From: a virus
Strand: one strand, 5' to 3'
Length of the DNA stretch: 24,901 nucleotides
IMG/VR virus record: IMGVR_UViG_3300046369_001109
Span: 1-24,901 of that record
Within the stretch, counting starts at the first letter, position 1. Each line of letters opens with the position of its first letter. The notes under the pieces are model-generated. The model searched no databases. It was given only the letters and a program-made list of their open reading frames with translations, and had not been told where the DNA came from. This document shows, one piece after another, positions 7,501 through 16,140 of the stretch. Made by a program: the position numbers and the translations under genes.

Positions 7501-9914
7501 ATATCTAAATTTTCTAAAGAAAATTCACTTGATGAAACAAACTGTCCAACTACTTCAGTTGATGAGGTTGAACCACTTGCTATTAAATCATCAAGTATTT
7601 GATATCCAATATCATCACCAACATCTAATCCAAAGTTTGGTGTTAATGGAACACAATGTTTAGTTACATCATCTAATATAGTTATTTGGTCTATTAAAGG
7701 TATAGAATGTACCTTAGATATCCATAGTTTATCGTTTGTGTTTACATCAGATGGTAATGGTTCATATAATTTTAAAACAAGTGATTTTTCAATATTTCTA
7801 TATTTCGTTTCATTTGTTTCTTCATCAACATATTTTTCAGAAAAAGTTTTATCATCAATTCCCCATGTACCAATTAACTTATTACTTCCATCTCCGATAT
7901 GAAGATAGTGAGTTAATAATGGTGAGATGAAATCTTCAAAACCAGATTCATCTGCATTAGATATAAAAGCATTCTTTATATCATTTATAACATTTGCTCT
8001 TCTTAATCTTAAATCTCCCTTATCAAATGTTATAGTTGCCTCTTCTGTTTTACCAGGTGTTAATTCATCTCCTTCTTCATTGTAAGGAATAAATAATAAT
8101 TTGAAAACTGATTTATCTCTATCTTGAACTAAACCAGCTCCTATTTTTTGTACGATATCAGCAACATTAAAACTTGCATCTCCTTGTGGAGAAACTTTAG
8201 CAAGAAAGTTCTTATCTGATACTTTATCAACATATATGTGAATGTAGTTTGTATTTATTGATTGCCAAGAAATATCAAAATCTACATTGTATTCTTTAAA
8301 ATCAGCTCCTTTAATATTTTGTGGGAAGTTAATATGTGTAATATCAGGACCAGGTAAATAAGCTCTACTTTCTACTGTTATTACTACTTTTTGGTTTTCA
8401 CCACTACCACCCCTTTTGGATACAGGTTGGAGATATAAAATATATCTACCCACTCCATTTGGAAAATCAGAATTAGTTAAACTAATTACACCACTTGGTT
8501 TTATTTCTCTTACTGTTTTACCTAATGTGTAAATTACTTTATCAGCATATTCTGTTCCATAGGATATGTTTATTGATTTGGAATTAGCTATGTTAAAAAC
8601 TAAATTTCTATTATCAACTTTTATTACAGGAGTAGTTGGGGATGGAACTACTGATTTCTTTACAGCACTAACTTGTATATTATTTTTACCTGGTGCTAGA
8701 TTTATCGTAGTATCAAGACCATTTCTCGATTCGTTTTTAGGTTGAGAAGAACTGTTGAATGTATAATTAACTGTATGAGTATAATCACTAATACCAACTC
8801 CACTAAACTTAACATAACAAGTTGGTTTTTTTCCTTGTTTATTATAAGATAAATTTAATTTACCATCTGTAATATATCCTTCATCACCTTCACTTGTTTG
8901 ATAAAATATTATATCATCAGAACTAACATTTGCACTAATAGAAACATCAAATGAACTTACTATTGGAAGAGGATTTCTTTGTTCAATAGTAAAAAATAAA
9001 TCATATGATAATGCCTTTTTAGGTAAAGTACCTCTTAGTAATGTAGGTTTTAAATCACTACTGTTTAATTTAACTATCTTAAATTCACCATCTTCAAATT
9101 TCTTTTCAATTTTAACTTCATAGTATTTGAATTCAAAAGTTCCAAAACTTAATGCAGGTTTTACAAATGTTGGTGCTGGAATAAATGGTGCTATACCAAG
9201 AGTAGGTCTTACAGTACCTCTATTGTAATCTATTTGTGGAATTTTAGTATTTCCAAATCCACCTAAACCAAATAGTGGGTTTCTTCGATTACTACCACCA
9301 AAGATATTTCCCATAGGAAAGTTTGGTCTGAATCCTACATCCTTACTGAATTTTATTCTATCTTGGAAATCCGCAAGAACTTGGTCATTATCAAAATCTT
9401 TTGGAATTACAGGTTTTATTGTTTTTGAGTTTGTTTTTTGTATAGCACTAACTCTATATGTTTCTTTGGCCTGTGATTTATCTCCACCTAAAACAGTTAT
9501 AGTTTTTGGTGATAATAATTCTTTTTCAGTAAATTGAAGAACTCCTCTTTTCTTTGAAGTTATCGCCTTACCATCTACTAATACAGAAGAAGATTTACCA
9601 CCATCTACTTTAATGTTTAGTAAAACAGTTCTACTTTTTTCTTTAACAACAGGTAGTGGCGGTGGATTATAAACACAACTTCCATTATCTCGTGTTGCAT
9701 TTCTATTATAATTTTTGGCCTTTGGGTCAGTACATCCTTGTATTACTGTACTACCACCCCCACCTCGTGAGATACTTCCTCCTCCACCTCCGTTAAATCT
9801 GATATCTTCGAGAAGGACATCTTGCCTACCACGGTCTATTCCATTGTCGAATCCATCATTGAATCCATCATTGAAATTTTCATCGTATATTCCAAATTCT
9901 CTTCTTCTAGCCAT
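4554..9914 (-). CDS. Giant tail/baseplate protein with LamG-like lectin domain and repeats
   Basis: 1786 residues, the largest gene here. In order: a charged head with NDGF repeats (13-26); two Gly runs (42-46, 51-54); a GCTDPKAKNYN...GSCVY Cys motif (60-82); Ser/Thr-rich Ig-like beta domains (~95-620); a region with NDKLWISKVHSIPLIDQI (~723-740) resembling the 635-residue neighbour; a helical stretch (~960-1100) with conserved-looking Trp/Tyr. A LamG/concanavalin-like sandwich (~1105-1300) follows, with SSVDEFRLWTTALSQSKI near its end. Then comes a helical segment ending VPARAKVSSGLLIEPHI (~1475-1495), four 19-residue repeats (1507-1582), and a beta-rich tail. LamG folds bind glycans, so a host-surface role is likely. 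The start overlaps the previous stop (TAATG), implying translational coupling. It is probably a baseplate-linked adhesin; it could also be a peripheral baseplate wedge component. Confidence 0.75.
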   Translation of the reverse strand: MARRREFGIYDENFNDGFNDGFDNGIDRGRQDVLLEDIRFNGGGGGSISRGGGGSTVIQGCTDPKAKNYNRNATRDNGSCVYNPPPLPVVKEKSRTVLLNIKVDGGKSSSVLVDGKAITSKKRGVLQFTEKELLSPKTITVLGGDKSQAKETYRVSAIQKTNSKTIKPVIPKDFDNDQVLADFQDRIKFSKDVGFRPNFPMGNIFGGSNRRNPLFGLGGFGNTKIPQIDYNRGTVRPTLGIAPFIPAPTFVKPALSFGTFEFKYYEVKIEKKFEDGEFKIVKLNSSDLKPTLLRGTLPKKALSYDLFFTIEQRNPLPIVSSFDVSISANVSSDDIIFYQTSEGDEGYITDGKLNLSYNKQGKKPTCYVKFSGVGISDYTHTVNYTFNSSSQPKNESRNGLDTTINLAPGKNNIQVSAVKKSVVPSPTTPVIKVDNRNLVFNIANSKSINISYGTEYADKVIYTLGKTVREIKPSGVISLTNSDFPNGVGRYILYLQPVSKRGGSGENQKVVITVESRAYLPGPDITHINFPQNIKGADFKEYNVDFDISWQSINTNYIHIYVDKVSDKNFLAKVSPQGDASFNVADIVQKIGAGLVQDRDKSVFKLLFIPYNEEGDELTPGKTEEATITFDKGDLRLRRANVINDIKNAFISNADESGFEDFISPLLTHYLHIGDGSNKLIGTWGIDDKTFSEKYVDEETNETKYRNIEKSLVLKLYEPLPSDVNTNDKLWISKVHSIPLIDQITILDDVTKHCVPLTPNFGLDVGDDIGYQILDDLIASGSTSSTEVVGQFVSSSEFSLENLDINYVDTTKIVSGSILVDTTYDYNWKDFVKYSSAEERVHNFYYKIKLINQYESRYDLLTSGSEWTGSVSVRNEAKLQQEKVNDLKKGFDSFEQFLFTSSSADTLTYPKTDNTGSIINALSSSAVSWYNGAVESARIFDDNNTSRFTYNLPHHIQNDDKGQEFVLFFDMIGQHYDIIWTHIKGFSQSKKLEHKYQDGITNDLVYHMLESLGWDADMGVQSQLLWEYAFGKHSDGSIVSEMSGKDRQSEVWRRILNNLPYLYKNKGTKRALHAAMSCYGVPASLLTVMEFGGPKDPTSSGTTKFTFEDRTASINISGSQSIDIPWKQYSGTSEHPNSVEIRLNTEHKQDQQIISGSNWSLNLLTDTGSHARVELVVGSQSSSTDPMPIYNDEYTQIVVNRTTGSSDVFDVFVKEGFQERIRNEVSASLTTSEKGWTSGSYISIGGSNILSSVDEFRLWTTALSQSKIENHTLLPDAIDGNHVSSSTEDLIFRLDFEYPKNRTDVASGGDPFIKNVSINRSYNESYVTASNFDNISSYPYHYTPYDRTVTADVPSSGFNVGNKLRFETQTKISNLSYRQRATRKSYDQSPIDSDRLGLFFSPIKEINMDIIKSLGEFSIDNYIGNPQDEYSDEYSELRQLRNYYFDRFNLNLYEYIQLVRYIDKSLFETLESLVPARAKVSSGLLIEPHILERNKTKWNRPQGENKQYESIIDVEEDISLNSTNPQYTMSLDVENVVSLESDNIQYESLITAESDINLDSEIKNYESSIDAESDVSLLGEMTVNSGSTMGGIDFTINTKELGSSRVKQFESSKLESIGMEDDSISRLGFGLYGENGSAQRTFIDKSGNTKKERVKIYLLKQSYTEDVPQNIDSNDSSRGVELVTQTKYRYKVNILPFTGSDGNETSSSVVGDIVEATPLDGYFPSHYRNVGDLTSGLENSFFNGSKQTSATTLDGSSPVQTFTTNPNTLKVSDSGRGSGEPILEVD
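5169..5396 (-). repeat. Four tandem 57-nt (19-residue) coding repeats
   Basis: Inside the giant tail protein, residues 1507-1582 divide into four units of exactly 19 residues. They begin QYESIIDVEEDISL, QYTMSLDVENVVSL, QYESLITAESDINL and NYESSIDAESDVSL, each followed by five variable residues. The consensus is (Q/N)YxSxIDxExDxSL. Conservation is at protein level; the DNA units have diverged, so this is an old, selected repeat, not a recent slippage product. It is acidic and probably forms repeated beta-hairpins or a short fibrous stalk. Confidence 0.85.
9750..9797 (-). repeat. Glycine-codon-rich tract
   Basis: The start of the giant tail protein has two Gly runs (residues 42-46 and 51-54) coded by GGT/GGA triplets, immediately before the Cys motif. 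A 12-nt unit (aatccatcattg on the plus strand, around 9848-9872) is duplicated nearby and encodes NDGF NDGF. These low-complexity stretches look like flexible linkers that could vary in length by triplet or 12-nt slippage without breaking the frame. Confidence 0.6.
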
Positions 9915-11821
9915 TATCTTATATTCCTTGTAAGTTCTGCTGGTCTATTAGCCCCACCATATCTAGCATCTACTGATTCAGGTCCATCAAATTCGTTTCG
10001 AATGAATTCGAAAGAACCTCCTCCTCCTCCACCTCCACCACCTCGTGGTGTTGATGCGATAGGAATTATATTTGGAGTTGGTGCTGGTGTTGGTGTAACA
10101 CTACATGAACCAAGTCCAGTTGATATCAAACCATTTGGTAAAACTAAACTATTAACTTGAGCACATATTGTTGTAGTTCCACCTGGTTGAATTACACCAC
10201 TTGTTTTAATATTACCAAGTGCATCCTTATACTTAAATGTTAATGGATTGCCTCTATATATAGGAAATGGTCTTTCATCATAATATCTCTCTCCATATCT
10301 GATTTCATCATATGGTCCTCTTCCAAAACTATCTCTATTACCAAATCCAGTACCTCGATACTCATCACCAGGATATCTATTCATAAATACAGCAGGTGGT
10401 TGTAATACTTTACTTCTACTTTGATTCGTTATTTTAAAACTAGCCATTATTGGTTTTGGAACTCGTATCTTAGGAACTTCTCTTACATCACCTTTAAATT
10501 TAAATGAACCAACATCATGTGTGATGTTAAATGAATCGAATTCAATTCCACTCTTACTTCCACCTGGTTGACCATTTATTTTCCATTTCATTTCTGCCGT
10601 TGATGACCAAACATAGTATTTAGCTGTTTTAGTTGGATTTACATTTTTATATTCACAACTACCATCATCTTTAGTAGCCTGTGGATTGTAATTTAATGCC
10701 GATGAATCTGTACATCCCGCTACTTCAATTTCTTCTACCTCTTCAGGATATTTACAAGTACCATTATCTTCTCTTGCTTTTGGATTGTAGTTTAATGCAT
10801 TTCTATCCATACACCCTCTAATAACAGCATCAACTTTATTTGGTTCAGTTGATTTATATATGTTATCAGAAACAGATGATTTTAATATCTGTTTTACCTC
10901 ATCAAAAGTTACTTGTTGTTCTGGTGTTAATTCGTTTTGTTCTTGTATATTTCTTTTTGGTAAATAAAATTCAATTACATTTCCAAGTGATTGTTCAATT
11001 ACAAGATTAATATCATCTATTGATAATTGAATCACATCTAATTGATTTGTGGGTTTACCATAATTTAAATCAAATATATTCCACTGTCTATCATCAATAA
11101 AATATTCTATCGATTCAATAAACTTTTCTCTAATTCTATTGATAAGAAGTTCTACACTATCTATTTTAAATTCTTTTCTTATCAATCCATGGTATATTTC
11201 AGTATCCTTTTGTTTACCTTTTATTCTTGAAAAGAAATCTAAAACCTTTTTTGTTGTAATATTTTGAATATATTGTTTAGCATAATATATAGTATCATCT
11301 CTAAACTGTTTTTCTTCAGTAAAGGTTTCATATCTTTTTTCTAAATCAAGATTTGGATTGTTTGAATTCTTAATCGGTAATACTCTTATTTCTGTTCTAC
11401 TCGGTGATATCTCATGAATCCAAAGTTTATCAGTATCACTATTTTCTTTACCAGCTCTTCTGTTAAGTAAGGTTACTTGAGTTTTAAATATTCCACTTGA
11501 GTACCCAGCCTCTCTAATTAGTTTTTCAATATCAACTATAAATTCTGAGGCTCCATTTAGTTTTTTAGTAAAGTTATTTTCAGAAATTATAAAGTACTCT
11601 GATATATTTTTTTCATCTAAACTTATATATCTTACTAATTTACCATCTTCACCTTGAGGCAATTGATTCTCTGATGCATCAAATAATATGAATTCAATCA
11701 TATCTGCATTACCAAGACCAAAGTAAGATTTACCGATTTCTTTCTCGAAGATTTTTCTATCTTCAGATTCAACCTTATATCCTCTTCTTTCTATTATGTC
11801 TTTGAATCCCTTAATTGCCAT
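9914..11821 (-). CDS. Baseplate-type structural protein with two GCTD Cys motifs and poly-Gly tract
   Basis: 635 residues. Residues 1-150 form a beta-rich domain with IEFILFDASENQLP (42-55) and TDKLWIHEISPSRTEIRVLP (130-149); the DKLWI element recurs in the giant neighbour. Residues 165-320 are mainly helical. Two Cys motifs follow, GCMDRNALNYNPKAREDNGTCKY (336-358, quoted in part as GCMD...GTCKY) and GCTDSSALNYN...GSCEY (369-391). Then come an Ig-like segment, an Arg/Tyr/Gly-rich stretch, and nine consecutive Gly (594-602) before the C-terminus. The gene lies directly upstream of, and overlaps by TAATG, the giant tail protein, and its start overlaps the coiled-coil gene by 11 nt. A role as a baseplate wedge/fibre-network component is inferred from position after gp25 and gp6; no named T4 homologue is recognised. 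Confidence 0.68.
   Translation of the reverse strand: MAIKGFKDIIERRGYKVESEDRKIFEKEIGKSYFGLGNADMIEFILFDASENQLPQGEDGKLVRYISLDEKNISEYFIISENNFTKKLNGASEFIVDIEKLIREAGYSSGIFKTQVTLLNRRAGKENSDTDKLWIHEISPSRTEIRVLPIKNSNNPNLDLEKRYETFTEEKQFRDDTIYYAKQYIQNITTKKVLDFFSRIKGKQKDTEIYHGLIRKEFKIDSVELLINRIREKFIESIEYFIDDRQWNIFDLNYGKPTNQLDVIQLSIDDINLVIEQSLGNVIEFYLPKRNIQEQNELTPEQQVTFDEVKQILKSSVSDNIYKSTEPNKVDAVIRGCMDRNALNYNPKAREDNGTCKYPEEVEEIEVAGCTDSSALNYNPQATKDDGSCEYKNVNPTKTAKYYVWSSTAEMKWKINGQPGGSKSGIEFDSFNITHDVGSFKFKGDVREVPKIRVPKPIMASFKITNQSRSKVLQPPAVFMNRYPGDEYRGTGFGNRDSFGRGPYDEIRYGERYYDERPFPIYRGNPLTFKYKDALGNIKTSGVIQPGGTTTICAQVNSLVLPNGLISTGLGSCSVTPTPAPTPNIIPIASTPRGGGGGGGGGSFEFIRNEFDGPESVDARYGGANRPAELTRNIR
10017..10045 (-). 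repeat. GGN microsatellite encoding nine glycines
   Basis: On the plus strand this is a run of CCT/CCA triplets (cctcctcctcctccacctcc...), read on the minus strand as nine successive Gly codons (GGT/GGA) at residues 594-602 of the 635-residue protein. The run stands out in an AT-rich genome. It is the sort of trinucleotide tract that changes length in frame, and it lies next to the C-terminal 33-residue tip. Confidence 0.75.
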
Positions 11822-13061
11822 TTCTTGCTTCCAAATATTTTAATACCTTATATCTTCGTTCTCCACCAAAGTTATCATATACAAACTTACTAAATCCATT
11901 TCCAAATATAGTATGTATCAATTTACCAATCCAAATTCGTTTTTGATTTACCTTAACTCCCATTTGGTCTGCCATCCATGCACACCAATATTTAGAAAGA
12001 CCATGATAAAACATATCAATTAAAATATGATTTGGATTTTTCTTCATCCATTCAACAATTGGTCTTGACCACATCATATAACCAACTACTAATCGTGGGT
12101 CTTTGATAAACATCATATCACCCCAATCCTCATCGGCCTTATATATTTCATAAGGTATATATCCTTGATTGTATAATTCTACACAAATAATCTTTTTCTT
12201 TTTAGAATTTGCAGCAGATGATGCTGTTGCCTGAGCTGCCTGAACTTGTTGATTAGCTGCCTTTATTTGTTGTTCTGCAATTGCTCTGTTAGATTCAATA
12301 GTTGCTTGTAGTGTTTCATTTGCACCTTGTAAAGATTTTACAATTTGTTTTTCTGATTCTAATTGAGATGCAAGTGTTTCCTTTTGTGCACCCAATCCTC
12401 TTACTTGAGCAGTCATAGATACTCTTTCTATACCTTCCTTAGTTCCTTTTAAAACAGCATTTTGAAAGTCTGCTAATAGAACTTCAAATCTATTTTTTAA
12501 AGCTTCAAATTCTGCCTGAGAGGTTCTTAATTGTTCTTGTGCTGAACGAACTTCACTTTCTAAACTATTTACATTAGTTTCTAAAGTTGCTATATCTCTT
12601 AAGTATTCAGCGTTTGTTAGTTCAAGTCTACGAATTTGTTCGTTAAGATTTTGTATCTCATCTAACTTTGTCTCATACTTATCATATTTAATATATCTAC
12701 CTTTTGATGGTTTTTCTTCTTTGATTAACTCATCAACTTCAATATCAACAGCCTTTTTTAATTCTTCTTCATTATAATAAGGTCTTTCAAGTGTAGAAGA
12801 AGTTTCTCCACTAAAAGAAGTTTGTTCAATGTTTTCTTCTTCAATTGGTTCTATTAAATCACTTTTTAATTTAGGTTCTTTAATCTTACCTCTAATTGGT
12901 TCTTGACCATATGGTTTTGATGGTTTTAATTTTATTTGACTTGGTTTTACTTCCTTACCATCTTTTTTGAGCACACGAATTTTATCAGAGGAATCTCTCT
13001 TAATAGCCTTTGAACCCTTTTTAACAAGTTCATCTATTCTAAACTTATCTCGTAAACTCAT
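11811..13061 (-). CDS. Coiled-coil virion protein with C-terminal 'ICxELYxQGY' domain
   Basis: 416 residues in three parts. Residues 1-125 are Lys/Glu-rich and probably disordered. Residues ~130-285 are heptad-like coiled coil (LNEQIRRLELTNAEYLRDIA... and later Gln/Ala-rich AEQQIKAANQQVQAAQATA). The C-terminal 126 residues (291-416) form a globular domain with IICVELYNQGYIPYEIYKAD, DPRLVVGYMMWSRPIVEWM and several Trp. I recognise this C-terminal pattern from phage tail/virion proteins, where it occurs at the end of otherwise unrelated chains, but its function is not known to me. The order after gp6 and the DNRLRE-like gene suggests a baseplate or fibre role; the rod could join baseplate to fibre. 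It starts 1 nt after the preceding stop. Confidence 0.65.
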   Translation of the reverse strand: MSLRDKFRIDELVKKGSKAIKRDSSDKIRVLKKDGKEVKPSQIKLKPSKPYGQEPIRGKIKEPKLKSDLIEPIEEENIEQTSFSGETSSTLERPYYNEEELKKAVDIEVDELIKEEKPSKGRYIKYDKYETKLDEIQNLNEQIRRLELTNAEYLRDIATLETNVNSLESEVRSAQEQLRTSQAEFEALKNRFEVLLADFQNAVLKGTKEGIERVSMTAQVRGLGAQKETLASQLESEKQIVKSLQGANETLQATIESNRAIAEQQIKAANQQVQAAQATASSAANSKKKKIICVELYNQGYIPYEIYKADEDWGDMMFIKDPRLVVGYMMWSRPIVEWMKKNPNHILIDMFYHGLSKYWCAWMADQMGVKVNQKRIWIGKLIHTIFGNGFSKFVYDNFGGERRYKVLKYLEARNGN

Positions 13062-13062
13062 G

Positions 13063-14124
13063 TTATTTCTCTACTGTAAATGTTAAATCTTTATCTTTAA
13101 AATATTCTATAACACCACTTCTATTTACTTTTATTTCAATATAATAATCTCTATTATATTCCCAATTTGTTAAATTTAATTTAAAGTAGTTACCACTCGA
13201 ATCACAACTTACTTTTGTAAAGTTTGAGAATGGTACAATTATCTCATCTGTTACAACATCTCTAATTTGATAATGTGTTGTTGATGGTAAATATTTTACA
13301 TCTTGATAAGAAAATGTATTGGTGTATGTTTTAAGAGGATATTTTTCTCTTCCATAAACTCTAATCGTAGGTTTACTTGCTAGTTTATATCTACTCTTCA
13401 ATCTTTTAAATGTTACTATGATATCATCCGAAGTTAATTCTGTTAAAGAACCAGTAGAGAAAGATGAATCATCCCAACCAATTCTAACTTTAGGTTGGTA
13501 TATTGTATTTGTTTCTTTTGAAAAGAACTTTAATTGACCATAATCTTCAGTATCATTTTCTAAAGATGATGTGTACTTTAATATAAATCCTTCATTTGGT
13601 AATGTTCCACCAACCCACTCATCCATAGTACCTTTGATATCCATTTCGATATCAGCTGATTCATATGAAAAAGATTGTGTTGAATATGAACCTGTGAACC
13701 ATGTTCCTCCTTTACCATTGAAAGAACCAGTTGTATCAGATGAATGATTATTAAGTGATAACCAATTCTGTCCTGTTCTTACCGAGTTCCAAGATACACC
13801 ATCAGTAGATATTTCATCAAACCTTGTTCCAATTCCCATATCCCACGATTGTGTTACTGCATATGCATATATCGTGTAATCAACTGGTATTTCTGATGTT
13901 TCACATTCACGAAGAATTAATTCAGCTGAAGTCATTGTTACCTCACCACTTGATATTGATTGAGAAAGTGGAGTAGTTTCAAACTTAATTAAACTATGAG
14001 CAATATCTTTCAAACTACCATAGTAAGTTTTAGATACTTCTAATATTTCATCTAAACCTGTATTCTGTGTTGGTTGTTGTAAATAGATTGTTGAATCTTT
14101 TGATGCTGTTAAAAAGTAATACAT
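13063..14124 (-). CDS. Virion protein with DNRLRE-like beta-sandwich
   Basis: 353 residues. The first ~200 residues fit a DNRLRE-type carbohydrate-binding-like sandwich: KDSTIYLQQPTQNTGLDEIL at 9-28, SAELIL (65-70), a VTQSWDMGIGTR strand (~89-100), GVSWNSV and a Trp-rich GGTWFTG turn, and a closing EWVGG...GFILKYTSS strand. DNRLRE domains usually occur in secreted bacterial surface proteins. The C-terminal part is another beta domain ending DKDLTFTVEK. The start codon overlaps the gp6 stop (TAATG). Position directly after gp6 suggests a baseplate component that may be exposed and sugar-binding. The DNRLRE assignment is by pattern only and should be treated as moderate. Confidence 0.65.
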   Translation of the reverse strand: MYYFLTASKDSTIYLQQPTQNTGLDEILEVSKTYYGSLKDIAHSLIKFETTPLSQSISSGEVTMTSAELILRECETSEIPVDYTIYAYAVTQSWDMGIGTRFDEISTDGVSWNSVRTGQNWLSLNNHSSDTTGSFNGKGGTWFTGSYSTQSFSYESADIEMDIKGTMDEWVGGTLPNEGFILKYTSSLENDTEDYGQLKFFSKETNTIYQPKVRIGWDDSSFSTGSLTELTSDDIIVTFKRLKSRYKLASKPTIRVYGREKYPLKTYTNTFSYQDVKYLPSTTHYQIRDVVTDEIIVPFSNFTKVSCDSSGNYFKLNLTNWEYNRDYYIEIKVNRSGVIEYFKDKDLTFTVEK

Positions 14125-16139
14125 TATACAACCCTCCCTTTTATATCCTTGTTAGGAAATTTAACTTCGAAAACAGAAGGGTCTAATGATGGATACACCA
14201 TCTTACCTTTTGTTGCTCCTTGTATATCATACGAATGTTCAGAGTACTGTCCTAAACATTTATTAATAATTTCACATTTAGGTACTGATTGAACTCCTTC
14301 TACATTTGCTATTAAGATTTCAACTTCTGAAATGTTAATAGGCATATTGAATGTCCAATTATCTATATTAAAATATTCTTTTAATCCATTGATACATTTT
14401 GTTAAAACTTCTCTTTTATTATATCCACCATAAACTCTTATTTCAAAATCCAATCCTATGTTGATAACAAATCCATCAATTAAGTTTATACCATCTGTTA
14501 GTAATCTATATTCACTTAAGTATGTTTTCAAGTTTTCTTTTACAGCTCTGTTTAAAGATGTTAGATACTTACTTGAATTATATCCAAGAACATATAAGTT
14601 AATAGCAAATGGATTATTCTTTTCATTAATATTATTTTTCTTACCAGATAAGAATGTTCTAACCTCATCTTTTATTTCTTGTTCAGTTGAGTTTGATTCT
14701 TTTAATGATTGTACCAATCCTGCAAATTCTTCAAGAGAATCAGGATTATTTAATATTGAACTTGGTGAATTATTATCTAACTCACCATCTGGTGCACAAT
14801 AAGCTTTAGCAACACCACCAAACTTTGGAGGTAATGAAAGTGCTCTTACAACATAATCTTTTCTTGTTACTGCTCTATTTTGTGAACCGAAGTTTGCAAG
14901 TGAGTTTTCTCTAATCTCATCGATAGTTTCAGAACCTCTACCACCAGTTGCTGGCATTTCATTATCAACCGCAACAGAAGATTTCATTCTGTTATATAAA
15001 GTTAAATCATCTCCTACAAATGTTTTTACATCATCATCAAATTCTATTCTTTGAATAGTTGTAAGTTCACCCTTACCAACATTTGATTCTACTCCACCAC
15101 CAATTAAATATGAAACAGTAAATTCTCCAGTCGGTGCCTGTCCATATGTTTTTGTTTTTAAAAAGTTTGATGGGTCAAATGAAGAACCCAATCTATCAAT
15201 AGATGAGTTTAACCCCAATCCTACATTTTTAAAATTAGGAATTAGTGTTTCATCATTAGTTGAAGTACCTCCACCAAATACTATTGTTGTTGTATTATCA
15301 CCATTTACTTTTGTAGTGAATCTTCTCGATGTTTTAACTAATTGTAAAACATTTGATACTGAATCTTTAAATTGTGAAAGGTCTTTATCTTTTTGTTCTG
15401 ATATAGGATAATCAACATATACCATTTCTTGTGCAAGGTAAGGTACTTGATACCACTTATTACCATTTGAATCTCTTACATCGTAAATATCAATTACATT
15501 TGTATCTGCTATTTCTAATTTTGAAAAGTTATTTGGTGTACTACCAAAATTAAAAGATACTTCTCTTAACTCTGCAGATAATGCATTTACTTTTTTCTTT
15601 ATAAGATATTGAGTAGGTTCACCACCAGAATCTCTTTCATATATTGTAATCTCTCTATCAGTTTCATCATTAAAATCTACCAACTCACTTGTTCTAAATT
15701 GAGTACTTGTTTTGGAAGATTCGATTACCATACCTTCTTTTATTCTTAAGTAAAAATCAGAATCGGGTCTGTTTTCTTCTCCTGTTCCAGTAGATGGTAC
15801 TAACTGATAAACAGTTACTTCACATAAAGCGGGTGAAGTTGTTTTCGGTTTATATCCTAAGTATTGTGCTAATGCTATAACATTTTCTTTATCTTCTGCA
15901 TATAACATTAAAGATTCTTTTAAAGAATCATCTGTATAGTAAGAAAGAATATCACCAACATACGAAGCCATTTCTATGAACATCATACCTGGTGATGTTT
16001 CATTAAAATCAGAATAACTTTTTGGGAAATATGTTTTAGCGTACTCAATTAAGTTTCCTCTAAATTGAGAGAAATCTTTAGCAAGATATTTTATATTTCT
16101 TCCGTTATTACTTTTAAAGTTTGCTGAATTTAATGCCAT
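14124..16139 (-). CDS. 6: Baseplate wedge subunit gp6 (baseplate J-like)
   Basis: 671 residues, matching the T4 gp6 size class. The N-terminus has the family pattern: YLAKDFSQFRGNLIEYAKTY (19-38) and then FNETSPGMMFIEMASYVGDI (44-63), followed by LSYYTDDSLKESLMLYAE and the ALAQYLGYKPKT segment near 90-100. The C-terminal half has LKENLKTYLSEYRLLTDGINLIDG-like and INISEVEILIANVEGV elements typical of baseplate J domains. gp6 forms the heterotrimeric wedge core with gp7 and joins gp25 and gp53 in the T4 baseplate. It starts 1 nt after the gp25 stop, as in many T4-like phages, and ends in a TAATG overlap with the next gene. Confidence 0.92.
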   Translation of the reverse strand: MALNSANFKSNNGRNIKYLAKDFSQFRGNLIEYAKTYFPKSYSDFNETSPGMMFIEMASYVGDILSYYTDDSLKESLMLYAEDKENVIALAQYLGYKPKTTSPALCEVTVYQLVPSTGTGEENRPDSDFYLRIKEGMVIESSKTSTQFRTSELVDFNDETDREITIYERDSGGEPTQYLIKKKVNALSAELREVSFNFGSTPNNFSKLEIADTNVIDIYDVRDSNGNKWYQVPYLAQEMVYVDYPISEQKDKDLSQFKDSVSNVLQLVKTSRRFTTKVNGDNTTTIVFGGGTSTNDETLIPNFKNVGLGLNSSIDRLGSSFDPSNFLKTKTYGQAPTGEFTVSYLIGGGVESNVGKGELTTIQRIEFDDDVKTFVGDDLTLYNRMKSSVAVDNEMPATGGRGSETIDEIRENSLANFGSQNRAVTRKDYVVRALSLPPKFGGVAKAYCAPDGELDNNSPSSILNNPDSLEEFAGLVQSLKESNSTEQEIKDEVRTFLSGKKNNINEKNNPFAINLYVLGYNSSKYLTSLNRAVKENLKTYLSEYRLLTDGINLIDGFVINIGLDFEIRVYGGYNKREVLTKCINGLKEYFNIDNWTFNMPINISEVEILIANVEGVQSVPKCEIINKCLGQYSEHSYDIQGATKGKMVYPSLDPSVFEVKFPNKDIKGRVV

Positions 16140-16140
16140 C

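Noticed and set aside
9822-10160. 112-codon plus-strand frame with a proline run
   Set aside because: The proline run is the complement of the glycine tract in the 635-residue protein; the frame crosses a well-supported gene junction on the minus strand.
10900-11821. Possibility that the 635-residue protein is a T4 gp8 or gp10 homologue
   Set aside because: Length and position are compatible, but no residue pattern specific to either could be pointed to, so no gene symbol was given.
14458-14802. 114-codon plus-strand open frame
   Set aside because: Opposite strand of gp6, which has strong family motifs through this stretch; no independent start signals.
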